DNA of 64,000 nucleotides from the NCBI GenBank assembly GCA_963732655.1, contig CAVTAI010000010.1:20692-84691 (forward strand). The letters run 5' to 3'. The notes beneath the pieces are model-generated. The model saw only the letters and a program-made list of their open reading frames with translations. It was not told the origin of the DNA and made no database searches. Origin of the DNA: CAVTWS01 sp963732655. Lineage in GTDB: Bacteria; Actinomycetota; Acidimicrobiia; Acidimicrobiales; SHLQ01. Below, piece by piece: positions 16,104-25,008 of the stretch (the first letter of the stretch is position 1; every line of letters begins with the position of its first letter). Both the position numbers and the translations under genes were made by a program.

Positions 16104-16943
16104 TCAGGTGGCGCTGGTCGACGCCATCCCGTGGCGGAGCAACGGGGTCAGGCACACGGCGCCGATACCGGCGATGACCACCGCGAAGACCGTGCCTGAC
16201 GGAGACCAGTCGATGTCGTCGTTGAACCTCAGGAGCGCCACGAGCACCGCCACCGCATAGACCACTCCCGCCACGAGAACGGGGCGGATGCGGGTGAGCT
16301 CACGTTCGCGCGCGGCGGCGATGGCTGTCGCCCCCAACCCCATAGCCCACGCCGAGATGGCTCGAGCGGTCAGGTCGGTGAGCGGCCACGGCCACCACGT
16401 GATCTCGTCGCCTCCGACGAACAACACGATCGCCAGCACCACGAGCAGCAGGCCGAGAGCGTGCACAACCTTCTGTCCGGTGACCGACAGAGCCGGATCG
16501 GTCACCGACGGCTCGAGCCCGATCGTGCGCCGCTGGAGCATGATCACCCACCCGAGGACGAGCGGGAGAACGATGTACACGGCGAGCCATCCCCAACCGG
16601 CGATCTTGGCGGTGGCCACTCCCTCGTCGAGGTGGAAGGCGTCGAGGTGGACGAGCGTGGTGACCAACGTGACGACCGTGAACGCGGTGGTGCCGTAGAT
16701 CGGGGCCCGGGCATCGGCCCAGCGCGACCTTTGCCCCGTCAGCCCGAGCATCGGCAGCGAGGCCAGGTACCCGGAACCGAGGAGCGCCGCCGACATCGGT
16801 TGCGCCACGGTCCACGCGAACCAATCCTGCGTCTCCTCGCTGAACACGTAGAGCTGGAAGAGGGCGAGGACGACGGCCACGACGGCGGCGAGCAGGATCC
16901 ACCGCAGCTGTTTGGTGATCGGTTGTGGTCCGGCGATGGTCAT
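16104..16943 (-). CDS. Uncharacterised polytopic membrane protein
   Basis: From ATG 16943 the 279-residue product has about eight hydrophobic segments, among them LRWILLAAVVAVVLALFQLY, VYIVLPLVLGWVIML, GLLLVVLAIVLFVGG and LVAGVVYAVAVLVALL. Loops are short, with one basic stretch (RERELTRIR). No transporter or enzyme signature is recognised. It is divergent from the isochorismatase-family gene and shares a short intergenic region with it. It is unclear whether the two are related. Confidence 0.75.
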   Translation of the reverse strand: MTIAGPQPITKQLRWILLAAVVAVVLALFQLYVFSEETQDWFAWTVAQPMSAALLGSGYLASLPMLGLTGQRSRWADARAPIYGTTAFTVVTLVTTLVHLDAFHLDEGVATAKIAGWGWLAVYIVLPLVLGWVIMLQRRTIGLEPSVTDPALSVTGQKVVHALGLLLVVLAIVLFVGGDEITWWPWPLTDLTARAISAWAMGLGATAIAAARERELTRIRPVLVAGVVYAVAVLVALLRFNDDIDWSPSGTVFAVVIAGIGAVCLTPLLRHGMASTSAT

Positions 16944-17061
16944 GCGAGGCCTCTGTCTCCGTCCGCCCGCCCGGGAACCTAGCCCGGCGTTGCCGGGCCC
17001 GGGGAAACTAGTGCGCTGCCAGAAAGGTCGCGAGTCGGGCGGCCGGGTAGCGTCGTCCCCC

Positions 17062-17730
17062 ATGAGCAGCGACACCGATCCCGCCACCAGAGCCCGCCAG
17101 CGCCTGACCGCACTGGTCGACCCGACCCGGACCGCTGTTCTCACCATGGAGATGCAGCAGGGGGTCATCGGCGCGGCCGCCACGTTCCCGCAGCTCGGCG
17201 ATGAATGCCGGAGCTCCGGCATGCTCGACGCCCTCGGACGGCTGTGCGGCGCCGCTCGCCGGGCGGGCGCCCCGGTCGTCCACTGCACTGTGGTGGAGCG
17301 GCCCGACGGCCTCGGTTCGAAGGCGAACTGCAAGGTCTTCGCGCTCTCGGCCAAGTTGCGCACGGCCGACGGCCACCGGCTGTTGGAGGCCGGGACCGAT
17401 GGTCCGCTGGTCGTGCCCGAGCTCGGGCGCGACCAGCGTGATCTCGAGGTGCCCCGCATCACGGGGATGACCCCGTTCAGCTCGACGGAGCTCGATCAGA
17501 TCCTCCGCAACCTCGGCATCACGACCGTCATCGCCACCGGTGTCTCGGTGAACCTCGGAATCATGGGCATGGTGTTGGGTGCTATCGACCGCGGATACGA
17601 CGTCGTCCTCCCGCGTGACGCAGTGGCGGGAGTCCCGAACGACTACGCCCAGTCGGTGATCGACAACTCGCTCTCCCTGCTGGCCACGTTGACCACGGTC
17701 GACGATGTCATCGCCGTCTGGCAGCCATGA
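17062..17730 (+). CDS. Isochorismatase-fold protein lacking the catalytic cysteine
   Basis: The 222-residue protein has the cysteine-hydrolase/isochorismatase fold: a first strand TAVLTMEMQQGVIG, then APVVHCTVVERPDGLG and the late block TTVIATGVSVNLGIMG, DRGYDVVLPRDAVAGVPNDY. In catalytic members the first strand ends I-D-M-Q and the late block reads TGV-x-T-x-x-C-V. Here Asp is Glu and the nucleophilic Cys is Gly. It may belong to the Cys-less subfamily found in actinobacteria, whose activity is unsettled. The tesB-like gene follows 30 nt downstream on the same strand. Confidence 0.8.
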   Translation: MSSDTDPATRARQRLTALVDPTRTAVLTMEMQQGVIGAAATFPQLGDECRSSGMLDALGRLCGAARRAGAPVVHCTVVERPDGLGSKANCKVFALSAKLRTADGHRLLEAGTDGPLVVPELGRDQRDLEVPRITGMTPFSSTELDQILRNLGITTVIATGVSVNLGIMGMVLGAIDRGYDVVLPRDAVAGVPNDYAQSVIDNSLSLLATLTTVDDVIAVWQP

Positions 17731-17760
17731 CCTCGTCACCACGGCTTCGGCGGTGCCGTC

Positions 17761-18588
17761 ATGAGTGACGGCATCGACCGCCTCGTCGACATCCTCGACA
17801 TCGAAGAGCTCGACCAGAACCTCTACCGCGGACAGAACCTCCGCCGAGAGGGGCGGTATCCGCTGTTCGGTGGCCAGGTCGCGGCTCAGGCACTGGTCGC
17901 GGCGGCTCGCACCGTGCCCGAGGGGCGGTTCCCGCATTCGCTGCACGGCTACTTCCTTCGCTCCGGGCAAGCCGATCACCCGGTGATCCTGCGAGTGGAG
18001 CGCGATCGCGACGGTCGGTCGTTCAGCGCCCGGCACGTCGTGGCTGTCCAGAACGGCGAGGTGATCTTCGACTTGAGTGCGTCGTTCCAGGTCGAGACCG
18101 AGGGTTTCGAGTGGCAAGCCGACACGCCGACGGTCGAGGAGGATCCCGAACGGCTCGTAGCGGCCCGGCCCGAACAGGTCGGCCCGGCGCAGCTCGAGTT
18201 GTTCGACATCCGGGTCGAACCATCGTCGCACCAGCTGCTCGACAGCGCGGAACCCCCACCCATCAGCGTGCCCTACCGCCTGTGGCTGCGGAGCAAGGGC
18301 GCCCTGCCCGATGACCGTCTGCTGCACACGTGCATCCTGGCCTACGTGTCCGACCTCGGGAGCGGGCTCGGCCGTGCTCCGCTGCCGGGCTCGAACCGCG
18401 GTGGCCCGAGCCTCGATCACGCCGTGTGGTTCCACCACCCGGTCCGGATCGACGACTGGCTGCTGATCGACCACTACCCCGTGGCCGTGTCGAGCGGCCG
18501 CGGCTTCTATCGCGGTTCGGTCATCGATCGGCAAGGTCTCGTCACCGCCAGCATCGTCCAGGAACACCTCCTCCGCCGCCCGACGTGA
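17761..18588 (+). CDS. tesB: Acyl-CoA thioesterase II
   Basis: The 275-residue protein has the TesB double-hotdog fold. The N-terminal half has GQNLRREGRYPLFGGQVAAQ and HSLHGYFLRSGQADHPVI; the C-terminal half has LAYVSDLGSGLG, containing the catalytic Asp region, then SLDHAVWFHHPVRIDDWLL. It hydrolyses medium- to long-chain acyl-CoA to free acid and CoA in the cytoplasm. Length and motif order are normal. It follows the isochorismatase-fold gene closely and may share its transcript. Confidence 0.93.
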   Translation: MSDGIDRLVDILDIEELDQNLYRGQNLRREGRYPLFGGQVAAQALVAAARTVPEGRFPHSLHGYFLRSGQADHPVILRVERDRDGRSFSARHVVAVQNGEVIFDLSASFQVETEGFEWQADTPTVEEDPERLVAARPEQVGPAQLELFDIRVEPSSHQLLDSAEPPPISVPYRLWLRSKGALPDDRLLHTCILAYVSDLGSGLGRAPLPGSNRGGPSLDHAVWFHHPVRIDDWLLIDHYPVAVSSGRGFYRGSVIDRQGLVTASIVQEHLLRRPT

Positions 18589-18692
18589 CCGACCTCCCCC
18601 TCACTCGCCGAACTTGTGGCGTCTGAACACATTGATTGTGGAAACTCGCGACGAGTTCGTGGGAGGGTGCGGGCCGGGACGCAGGAGGCGAC

Positions 18693-19604
18693 ATGTCCGA
18701 CATCGAGCACGTGGACTACGACGAGTTCGGGTTGTTCCACGAGAACGCCGAGGAGTTCGGCCTGCCGTTCGACAGCCCGCCGGTCGTCCGCCGGGAGTCG
18801 GTGACGCTGGACGACGGACGCCAACTCAGCGCGCTCGTGTGGGGCACCGCTCCGCCTGAGCTGGTGTTCCTCCACGGTGGCGCCCAGAACGCCCACACCT
18901 GGGACACCGTCGCCATGGCGCTGGGCCGGTCGCTCGTCTGCATCGACATGCCCGGACACGGCCACTCGGACGGCGGCCGCAACGGCTCGCTCGACATCGG
19001 CGCGAACGCCGCTGACGTCGCCTTCGCCATGCGGGCGCTGGCCCCGGGGGCCGCCGCCCTGATCGGCATGTCGCTCGGCGGCCATACCGCTCTCGCCGTC
19101 GCCGACCAGGAACCCGACCTGGTGCGCGCGCTGGTGCTGGTCGATGTCACCCCGGGGGTGGATGAACGCAAGGCGTCCCACATCGGCGCCTTCATCAACG
19201 GCCCCGAGTCCTTCCCCCGGTTCGACGACCTTCTGGCTCGCACCATCGAGTACAATCCGACCCGGACCGAGGCGTCGTTACGTCGCGGCATCCTGCACAA
19301 CGCAGAGCAGCGGCCCGATGGCAGCTGGGTATGGCGGTATGCCCGCTTCCGCGCCGCCGAGACCAGCGACGGTCACCCCGACTTCTCGCACCTGTGGGAT
19401 GCCGTATCGAACCTGACCGTGCCCCTCATGCTCGCGCGCGGTATGCGAGAGCAGTCGGTCGTCGACGACGCGGACGAAGCGGAGCTCCTGCGGCGCTGCC
19501 CCTCGGCGCGAGTCGAACACGTCGCCGAGGCCGGCCACTCCGTGCAGGGCGACACCCCGCTCGAACTCGCGGCGCTCATCGAATCGTTCACCTTCGGCGC
19601 ATAG
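18693..19604 (+). CDS. Alpha/beta hydrolase
   Basis: From ATG 18693, preceded by GGAGG, the 303-residue product has the alpha/beta hydrolase core. LVFLHGGAQNAHTWDTV carries the oxyanion HGG. The nucleophile elbow is IGMSLGGHTA, an acidic residue lies in REQSVVDDADEAEL, and the catalytic His is in VAEAGHSVQGD. The substrate is unknown; CoA-ester or lactone hydrolysis would be typical. An alternative upstream start at 18636 lacks the good ribosome-binding site. The 3' end overlaps the convergent P-type ATPase gene by 17 nt. Confidence 0.88.
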   Translation: MSDIEHVDYDEFGLFHENAEEFGLPFDSPPVVRRESVTLDDGRQLSALVWGTAPPELVFLHGGAQNAHTWDTVAMALGRSLVCIDMPGHGHSDGGRNGSLDIGANAADVAFAMRALAPGAAALIGMSLGGHTALAVADQEPDLVRALVLVDVTPGVDERKASHIGAFINGPESFPRFDDLLARTIEYNPTRTEASLRRGILHNAEQRPDGSWVWRYARFRAAETSDGHPDFSHLWDAVSNLTVPLMLARGMREQSVVDDADEAELLRRCPSARVEHVAEAGHSVQGDTPLELAALIESFTFGA

Positions 19605-22239
19605 AGGTTCGGGGGCCTTCCGCGCCCCGCTGCGGGTCAGCCGATGCCAGGCCGTTGCGTACCTGGGTGCGGCGGGCGGTTCGCTTCTGCAGCGTGTCGG
19701 CCAGGATCACCGCCGGCACGGCCAGCAGCGCCACCCCGAACCCGGCCCAGGAGGGCCCGGCCTGGTCGAGCACGTCGGCGACCGGCTCGACGTAGAGGAA
19801 TCCGGCCAGCATGGCGACCTCGGCGATCAGCGCGCCGACGAGCAGATGGTTGCTCGTCCAACCGGTCTTCCACATGGGTCGTACCGTGCTCCGGCAGGCG
19901 AAGGCATTGGTCATCTGACCGAGGACGACGGCGGTGAACGCCGCGCCCGAGGCGGCGAGCAACGTGTCTCCATCCGAGAACGAATCGCCCGGCCGCCATC
20001 CGGCGGCGGCAAAGGTGGCGACGAACGCGGCCAGCTCGACGGCTGCTTCGACCGGACCGAGGACGCCGAACGCTCGCGTGAACAGAGCCCGGTCCAGCAG
20101 ATGCCGGCGAGCCGGTAGTTCATGGAGCAGATGGTGGCCGGGCGGCTCGGCGCCCAGGGCCAGGGCGGGAAGGATGTCGGTCCCGATGTCGAGAGCCAGG
20201 ACCTGGAGCACGCCGATGGCGAGCGGAAAGCGGCCGCCGGACAACGCCCAGATGACGAAGGGTGCCAGCTCGGCCACGTTGTCGGTCAGGTGATAGGTGA
20301 GGAACCGTCGGATGTTGGCGAACGTGGCCCGTCCGTACTCGATGGCGGCGACGATGGTGGCGAAGTCGTCGTCGAGGAGAACCAGATCCGCGGCCTCGCG
20401 AGCCACGTCGGTGCCTGATCGCCCCATGGCCACGCCGATCTGAGCCTCTCGAAGCGCCGGCGCATCGTTCACGCCGTCGCCGGTCATGGCCAGGATGTGG
20501 CCCCGGCCTTGGAGCGCCACGGCGATGCGAAGCTTGTCCTCCGGGGAGACCCGGGCGACGACGATGCCGTCACGGTCGACCAGCGCCCCGAGCTGTTCAT
20601 CGTCAGGCGGGAGCTCGGCACCGACCACGACGGTGCCTTCATCGTCGAGCAGGCCGATCTCCGCGGCGATCGCCCGGGCGGTGTCGGGATGGTCGCCGGT
20701 GATCATGGCGACGCGGATGCCGGCCCGTCGACAGGCGGCGATCGCCGCTGCGGCTCCCTCGCGCGGCGGGTCCTCCAGGGCCAGCAGCGCGAGCAGGGTG
20801 AGGCCCCGCTCGGCGTGCTCGACCGACATCGGAGTGTCTCCGTCGAGTGGTCGGCTCGCAACGGCCAGCACCCGGAGTCCTCGACTGGTCAAATCGTTCA
20901 GGGCCTGGTCGACGCCGGCGGCGGGATGGCACAAGGGAATGACGGAATCCGGTGCGCCCTTCACCAGTACCCGGTTTCCGGCGACGACGGACATCCGGCG
21001 ACGTCGGGCGTCGAACGGGAAGCGGGTGGCCTCCGGCGCATCGACGGAGTCGCGGACGCTGTCGACCCCGACCCGTCGAGCGAACGCATCCAGCGCCGCT
21101 TCCATCGGATCACCCCGAGCGATCCAACGACCCTCCTCTTCCACCGCCCGTCCGGTCGAACATCGGATGGCCACGCGGGCCACCTCGCGGAGCTCGCTGA
21201 CCACCGATGGGGACTCACCGGTCACGTCGGCGTCCGGCTCGTAGCCGCGGCCGTGGATGGTCGCCCGACCGGCAGGTGTCCAGACCTCGACCACCGCCAT
21301 CTCGTTGCGGGTCAACGTGCCGGTCTTGTCGGTACAGATGAAGGTCGCCGAGCCGAGCGTCTCGACCGCCTCCAGGTGACGGACGAGGGCGTGGCGACTC
21401 GCCATCCGCGACGCGCCGATGGCCAGCGACAGGGTCACCGTCGGCAGCAGCCCCTCCGGGACCACGGCGACCGTCACGCCCACGGCGAACAGGAACCCAT
21501 CCGACGCCGGCGTCCCGACCAGCAGGGCGACGCCGAAGAAGAACACCCCGACCGCCACGGCGACGAAGGCGATCACCCGGGAGACGCGATCGAGCTCGAC
21601 GCGAAGCGGCGTCGGGACCGGTTGCTGGGAGTCGGTGAGATGAGCGATGCCGGCCAACCGGGTGTTCGCTCCGGTCGCTATGACCGTCGCCTCCGCTTCG
21701 CCCTCCGTCACGAAGCAGCCGGCGTGAACGACTGCGCCCGGCAGCGGATGATCGGGGACGCTCTCGCCCGTGAGGCTCGACGTGTCGACGGCGAGCGAGA
21801 ACACCTGATCGAGCCGCATGTCCGCGGACACGCGATCGCCGTCGCCGAGAACGACCACGTCGTCGACGACTAGGTCATCCGCCGATATCTGGACTCGATG
21901 TCCGTCACGGATCACGTTGACCCGCCGGGGCAGCAACGTCCGCAGCTTCTCGGCCGCCTTCTCGGCGCGTTGCTCCTGGGCGAAGGCGAACGCCCCATTC
22001 AGCACGACGACGATCAGGATGGCCACGCCGAGCTGGGGAAGGCCCGCCACGAACGCCAGGACGGCGGCCACCCAGAACAAGAGCGCGAAGAAGTGGACCA
22101 TCTCCGACGCCAGCCGGCGCCACGCGGGAACGCCCTTGGGGATGGGCAGTCGATTGGGACCCTGCCGAGCAAGCCGGTCGGCGGCCTCAGCCGCGCTCAG
22201 ACCTCGGGAGGGGTGAGTCCGCGGGTCGGGCTCCGTCAC
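19588..22239 (-). CDS. P2-type cation-transporting ATPase
   Basis: The 883-residue protein has all P-type landmarks: TGES at about 157-160 in the actuator domain, PEGL at 261-264 in M4, the phosphorylated Asp304 in ICTDKTGTLT, KGAPD near 428 in the nucleotide domain and TGDGVNDAP at 586-594. Ten membrane helices are expected (M1-M2 about 48-88, M3-M4 about 221-275, the rest after 640). The M4 VVPEGLLPT and M6 LDIGTDILPALALG motifs place it in the P2 group (Ca2+/Na+,K+/Mn2+-like). The ion cannot be fixed by eye. The start is GTG. Confidence 0.9.
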   Translation of the reverse strand: MTEPDPRTHPSRGLSAAEAADRLARQGPNRLPIPKGVPAWRRLASEMVHFFALLFWVAAVLAFVAGLPQLGVAILIVVVLNGAFAFAQEQRAEKAAEKLRTLLPRRVNVIRDGHRVQISADDLVVDDVVVLGDGDRVSADMRLDQVFSLAVDTSSLTGESVPDHPLPGAVVHAGCFVTEGEAEATVIATGANTRLAGIAHLTDSQQPVPTPLRVELDRVSRVIAFVAVAVGVFFFGVALLVGTPASDGFLFAVGVTVAVVPEGLLPTVTLSLAIGASRMASRHALVRHLEAVETLGSATFICTDKTGTLTRNEMAVVEVWTPAGRATIHGRGYEPDADVTGESPSVVSELREVARVAIRCSTGRAVEEEGRWIARGDPMEAALDAFARRVGVDSVRDSVDAPEATRFPFDARRRRMSVVAGNRVLVKGAPDSVIPLCHPAAGVDQALNDLTSRGLRVLAVASRPLDGDTPMSVEHAERGLTLLALLALEDPPREGAAAAIAACRRAGIRVAMITGDHPDTARAIAAEIGLLDDEGTVVVGAELPPDDEQLGALVDRDGIVVARVSPEDKLRIAVALQGRGHILAMTGDGVNDAPALREAQIGVAMGRSGTDVAREAADLVLLDDDFATIVAAIEYGRATFANIRRFLTYHLTDNVAELAPFVIWALSGGRFPLAIGVLQVLALDIGTDILPALALGAEPPGHHLLHELPARRHLLDRALFTRAFGVLGPVEAAVELAAFVATFAAAGWRPGDSFSDGDTLLAASGAAFTAVVLGQMTNAFACRSTVRPMWKTGWTSNHLLVGALIAEVAMLAGFLYVEPVADVLDQAGPSWAGFGVALLAVPAVILADTLQKRTARRTQVRNGLASADPQRGAEGPRTSMRRR

Positions 22240-22352
22240 GGCACCAGCGTGGCCGCCCTCGATGCGTCGTCACCAGAGCCCAAGGTCACCTACGGAGGGA
22301 GCGTGCCGTGGCGTTTACCCAGCCGGTGGGAGGCCCAAACATCTCGGAACGG

Positions 22353-23558
22353 TCAGTCCATGACCCGGCCGGCGGCGAATGCCGCGTCGATCTCGTCGGC
22401 GGAGAAGCCCAGCTGCTCCATCACCTCTCGGGTGTGCTGGCCGTGGGTCGGGGCGGCTCGTCGGATCTCCGGAATCGCATTGTCGAACTGGGCGGGCGCG
22501 GCCGACAGCTTGAGGGTGGCGTGGACGGGGTGCGCCATGGCGTACCCGTTGTCGACGACGGCGGGATCGGCCAGGACTTCGGGCGGCGACGCCGGGAAGG
22601 AGTAGATGCAGTCATTGGCCCGGAGCGCGGTGTCGAGCTCGCTTTTCGTCCGGCTCGCGATGGCGGCCGCAAACACGGGCCGCAGGGTCATCCACGCCGG
22701 CTTCCGGGTCGCCTCATCCGGGTACGCCTCGACCAGGTGGTCGAGGCCGAGCGCCCGGCAGGCCGGCGCCCAGTAGCGGTCGTCGCCGATCATTCCCAAC
22801 ATGATGAAGCGGTTGTCTGCGGTGCGGTAGTCGCCGACGAGCGGGGAGATCTGCCTCTCGTTCATGTCGGGGCGGGGAGCTTCTTCTCCGGCAATCGAGG
22901 AGTACGCCATGTCCGGACCGAGCGTCCACACGGCGCCGTTCAGCAACGAGGTGTCGACCAGTACGCCCTCGCCCGTCCGCTGCGCGTGGACCAGCGCGGC
23001 GCAGATCCCGCCAGCGAAGAACATGCCCGTCGGAACGTCGCCCTGGGCGGGTCGCTGCATGATCAGGTGATCCGAACCGGGCGGTGTGACCATGTGGCCG
23101 ACACCGCCACGCGACCAGAACGAGACCGAGTCATACCCGCCGGCCTCGGCGTCGACGCCCCGCTGGCCCTGACCGTGGCCCCGCGCGAACACCAGCTTCG
23201 GGTTGATGGCGAACAGATCTTCGGGCTCGGTCCCGAACTTCCGCCGCACCCGCGGCAGTTGGTTGGTGACGTAGACGTCAGCCCACGCCACGAGCCGGTC
23301 GAACACCGCCCGACCCTCCTCGGAACCGATGTCGAGCGCCACGCCACGTTTGTTCCGATTCACGGCTTCGAACAGATAGTCGAAGCCGTCGGCATCGGGG
23401 ACCATGTTGTTCTTCATGATCAGACGCATCGGGTCTCCGTCGAGGCGCTCGACCTTGACGACGTCGGCCCCCCAGTCGGCGAGCACGGCACAACACGACG
23501 GTACGAACCCGTGCTCGGACATCTCGAGCACCTTGATCCCGGCAAGTGGAAGCGTCAT
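22353..23558 (-). CDS. CaiB/BaiF-type (family III) CoA transferase
   Basis: The 401-residue protein begins PLAGIKVLEMSEHGFVPS and contains LADWGADVVKVERLDGDP, NRNKRGVALDIGSEEGR and VLVDTSLLNGAVW; the Asp in the last motif is the expected catalytic carboxylate of family III CoA transferases. It would move CoA between carboxylic acids by a mixed-anhydride mechanism. It lies downstream of the MoaD/BNR operon, with the 30-bp repeat array in its upstream region. The physiological substrate is unknown. Confidence 0.92.
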   Translation of the reverse strand: MTLPLAGIKVLEMSEHGFVPSCCAVLADWGADVVKVERLDGDPMRLIMKNNMVPDADGFDYLFEAVNRNKRGVALDIGSEEGRAVFDRLVAWADVYVTNQLPRVRRKFGTEPEDLFAINPKLVFARGHGQGQRGVDAEAGGYDSVSFWSRGGVGHMVTPPGSDHLIMQRPAQGDVPTGMFFAGGICAALVHAQRTGEGVLVDTSLLNGAVWTLGPDMAYSSIAGEEAPRPDMNERQISPLVGDYRTADNRFIMLGMIGDDRYWAPACRALGLDHLVEAYPDEATRKPAWMTLRPVFAAAIASRTKSELDTALRANDCIYSFPASPPEVLADPAVVDNGYAMAHPVHATLKLSAAPAQFDNAIPEIRRAAPTHGQHTREVMEQLGFSADEIDAAFAAGRVMD

Positions 23559-23580
23559 GGCGCGACGGTAGTCGTGGCGC

Positions 23581-23663
23581 CTGGCGTCAAGCGATCTTGA
23601 CGGGTGCTGGCTGGCGTCAAGCGATCTTGACGGGTGCTGGCTGGCGTCAAGCGATCTTGACGG
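23581..23663 (-). repeat. 30-bp tandem array seeded by the 3' end of the BNR gene
   Basis: Two complete 30-bp copies at 23581-23610 and 23611-23640 repeat the sequence 23641-23663, which holds the last codons (VKIA) and stop of the BNR gene. Each copy contains the inverted repeat GTCAAG-CGAT-CTTGAC. The extra copies lie after the stop codon and just before the CoA-transferase start at 23558. They could act as hairpins in the mRNA; no T-tract follows. Confidence 0.9.
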
Positions 23664-24735
23664 TGTTCACCTGTGGGAGGTGGGAACTGACCTCGCGCCA
23701 GGTGTCGCCGGCGTCGTCGCTCAGCCACACCGCGCCGGTGGTGCTGCCCATGGCCAATCGAGTACCGGTGGCGTCGACGGCGAGGCCGTGGCGATACACG
23801 AGGTCGTAGGCGTGGGGCCCGGGCAGGCCGGCGGTCGACACCGTCCACGTCTGGCCGCCGTCGCGCGTGCGGGTGACCGCGACCTGACCGTCGACCGGGA
23901 CTCGCGCCTGGTCGGCGATGGCGGGGACGAACCACGCGGTGCCACCGTCGACCGGCGAAGTGACGACGGGGAAACCGAAGTTGGACACCGGCGGGTCGAG
24001 CTCGGTGAACGAACGCCCGCCGTCGGTGGAGCGGAAGACGCCGTTGTGGTGCTGGCACCACACGATGTCCGGATCGGCTGCGCACTGCGACAGACGGTGA
24101 ACATCTTGGATGACGGGGTCGTTCTCCTGCCCGGGCGGCGCGTAGGCGTTGCGGAGCCCACTGGCCGCCGACCACGACTCGCCGCCATCGGTGGTGAGCC
24201 AGGCGCCCGCGGTCGAGATGCCCAGGAGCATGGTGTCGGGGTCGTCGGGATGGATGCAGATCGAGTGCAGACCCGGGAAGTCGTAGCCGCCACCGAACCA
24301 GTGCTCCCGGCTCGGGTGGTCCCACAACGGGCGGTTCAGGGACCAGGTCTGGCCGTGGTCGTCGCTCTGGAACAGGCCGCCGGGGATCGTGCCCGCCCAC
24401 CACTGGCCGGGGCGCGCGCCATGTCCAGAGGCCAGCTCCCAGAGCATCTCGACGTTCCACGGAACCGGTGCCCCGCTGACGCCGACGAAGTCCGGGGCAT
24501 CGTCCGGTTTCGGTGGGTAGGCCGGCATGGCCAGCTCGGGCCAGGTGGCGCCGCCGTCGGTCGTTCGGTGCAACTTGGAGCCGAAGTGCCCGTAGCTGAT
24601 GGTGGTCATCACAGACCGGTCACGAGGATCGGCGGCGACGTTCACGACCGGCTCGGCCGGAAAGTGCACGTCGACGATCTCACCCTCGTCGGTGAGCTGG
24701 AAGAGCCCCTTCTTGGTCCCGACCCACACCGTCAT
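23647..24735 (-). CDS. BNR-repeat (sialidase-like) beta-propeller protein
   Basis: The 362-residue product carries several Asp-box/BNR motifs (S/T-x-D-x-G-x-T-W): HRTTDGGATWPEL, QSDDHGQTWSLN, TTDGGESWSAAS, RSTDGGRSFTEL, RTRDGGQTWTVS and LSDDAGDTWREV. These mark a beta-propeller related to sialidases and photosystem assembly factors. There is no signal peptide and no sialidase arginine triad that can be placed, so a hydrolase role is doubtful. Its start follows the MoaD-like stop by 3 nt. Similar propeller-MoaD gene pairs occur in other actinobacteria, from memory; the function is unknown. Confidence 0.85.
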   Translation of the reverse strand: MTVWVGTKKGLFQLTDEGEIVDVHFPAEPVVNVAADPRDRSVMTTISYGHFGSKLHRTTDGGATWPELAMPAYPPKPDDAPDFVGVSGAPVPWNVEMLWELASGHGARPGQWWAGTIPGGLFQSDDHGQTWSLNRPLWDHPSREHWFGGGYDFPGLHSICIHPDDPDTMLLGISTAGAWLTTDGGESWSAASGLRNAYAPPGQENDPVIQDVHRLSQCAADPDIVWCQHHNGVFRSTDGGRSFTELDPPVSNFGFPVVTSPVDGGTAWFVPAIADQARVPVDGQVAVTRTRDGGQTWTVSTAGLPGPHAYDLVYRHGLAVDATGTRLAMGSTTGAVWLSDDAGDTWREVSSHLPQVNTVKIA

Positions 24736-24738
24736 CTG

Positions 24739-25008
24739 TCATCCTCCTGAAAGAGCTTGAAGTACGTCGATCTCGTCGGCCTCGGTGACGGGATCGGACA
24801 AACGAACGCGATCGCCGATCGGTTCGCCGTTGACGAACATGGCCACATGCTTGCGGGCGCCGCCCTGATCGTCGAGCACGTAGCCGCGCACGCCGGGGTG
24901 ATCGATGAAGTAGGCGGCCAGCGCCTCGCCGATGGTGGCTCCCTCGACTGTCGCCGGGGGGCACGCCACCGCCCGGGCGAGCTGACGGGTGAAGCGGACC
25001 AACGGCAT
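24739..25008 (-). CDS. MoaD/ThiS-family ubiquitin-like sulfur carrier
   Basis: The 89-residue protein has the beta-grasp pattern of MoaD/ThiS, including VEGATIGEALAAYFID, HVAMFVNGEPIG and the acidic turn EADEIDVLQALSGG. The C-terminal Gly-Gly would be adenylated and thiocarboxylated by an E1-like enzyme, which is not in the window. Its ATG shares one base with the stop of the upstream NTF2-like gene, and the BNR gene starts 3 nt after its stop, so the three form a tight operon. It could donate sulfur or modify a partner. No molybdopterin or thiamin gene is adjacent. Confidence 0.88.
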   Translation of the reverse strand: MPLVRFTRQLARAVACPPATVEGATIGEALAAYFIDHPGVRGYVLDDQGGARKHVAMFVNGEPIGDRVRLSDPVTEADEIDVLQALSGG

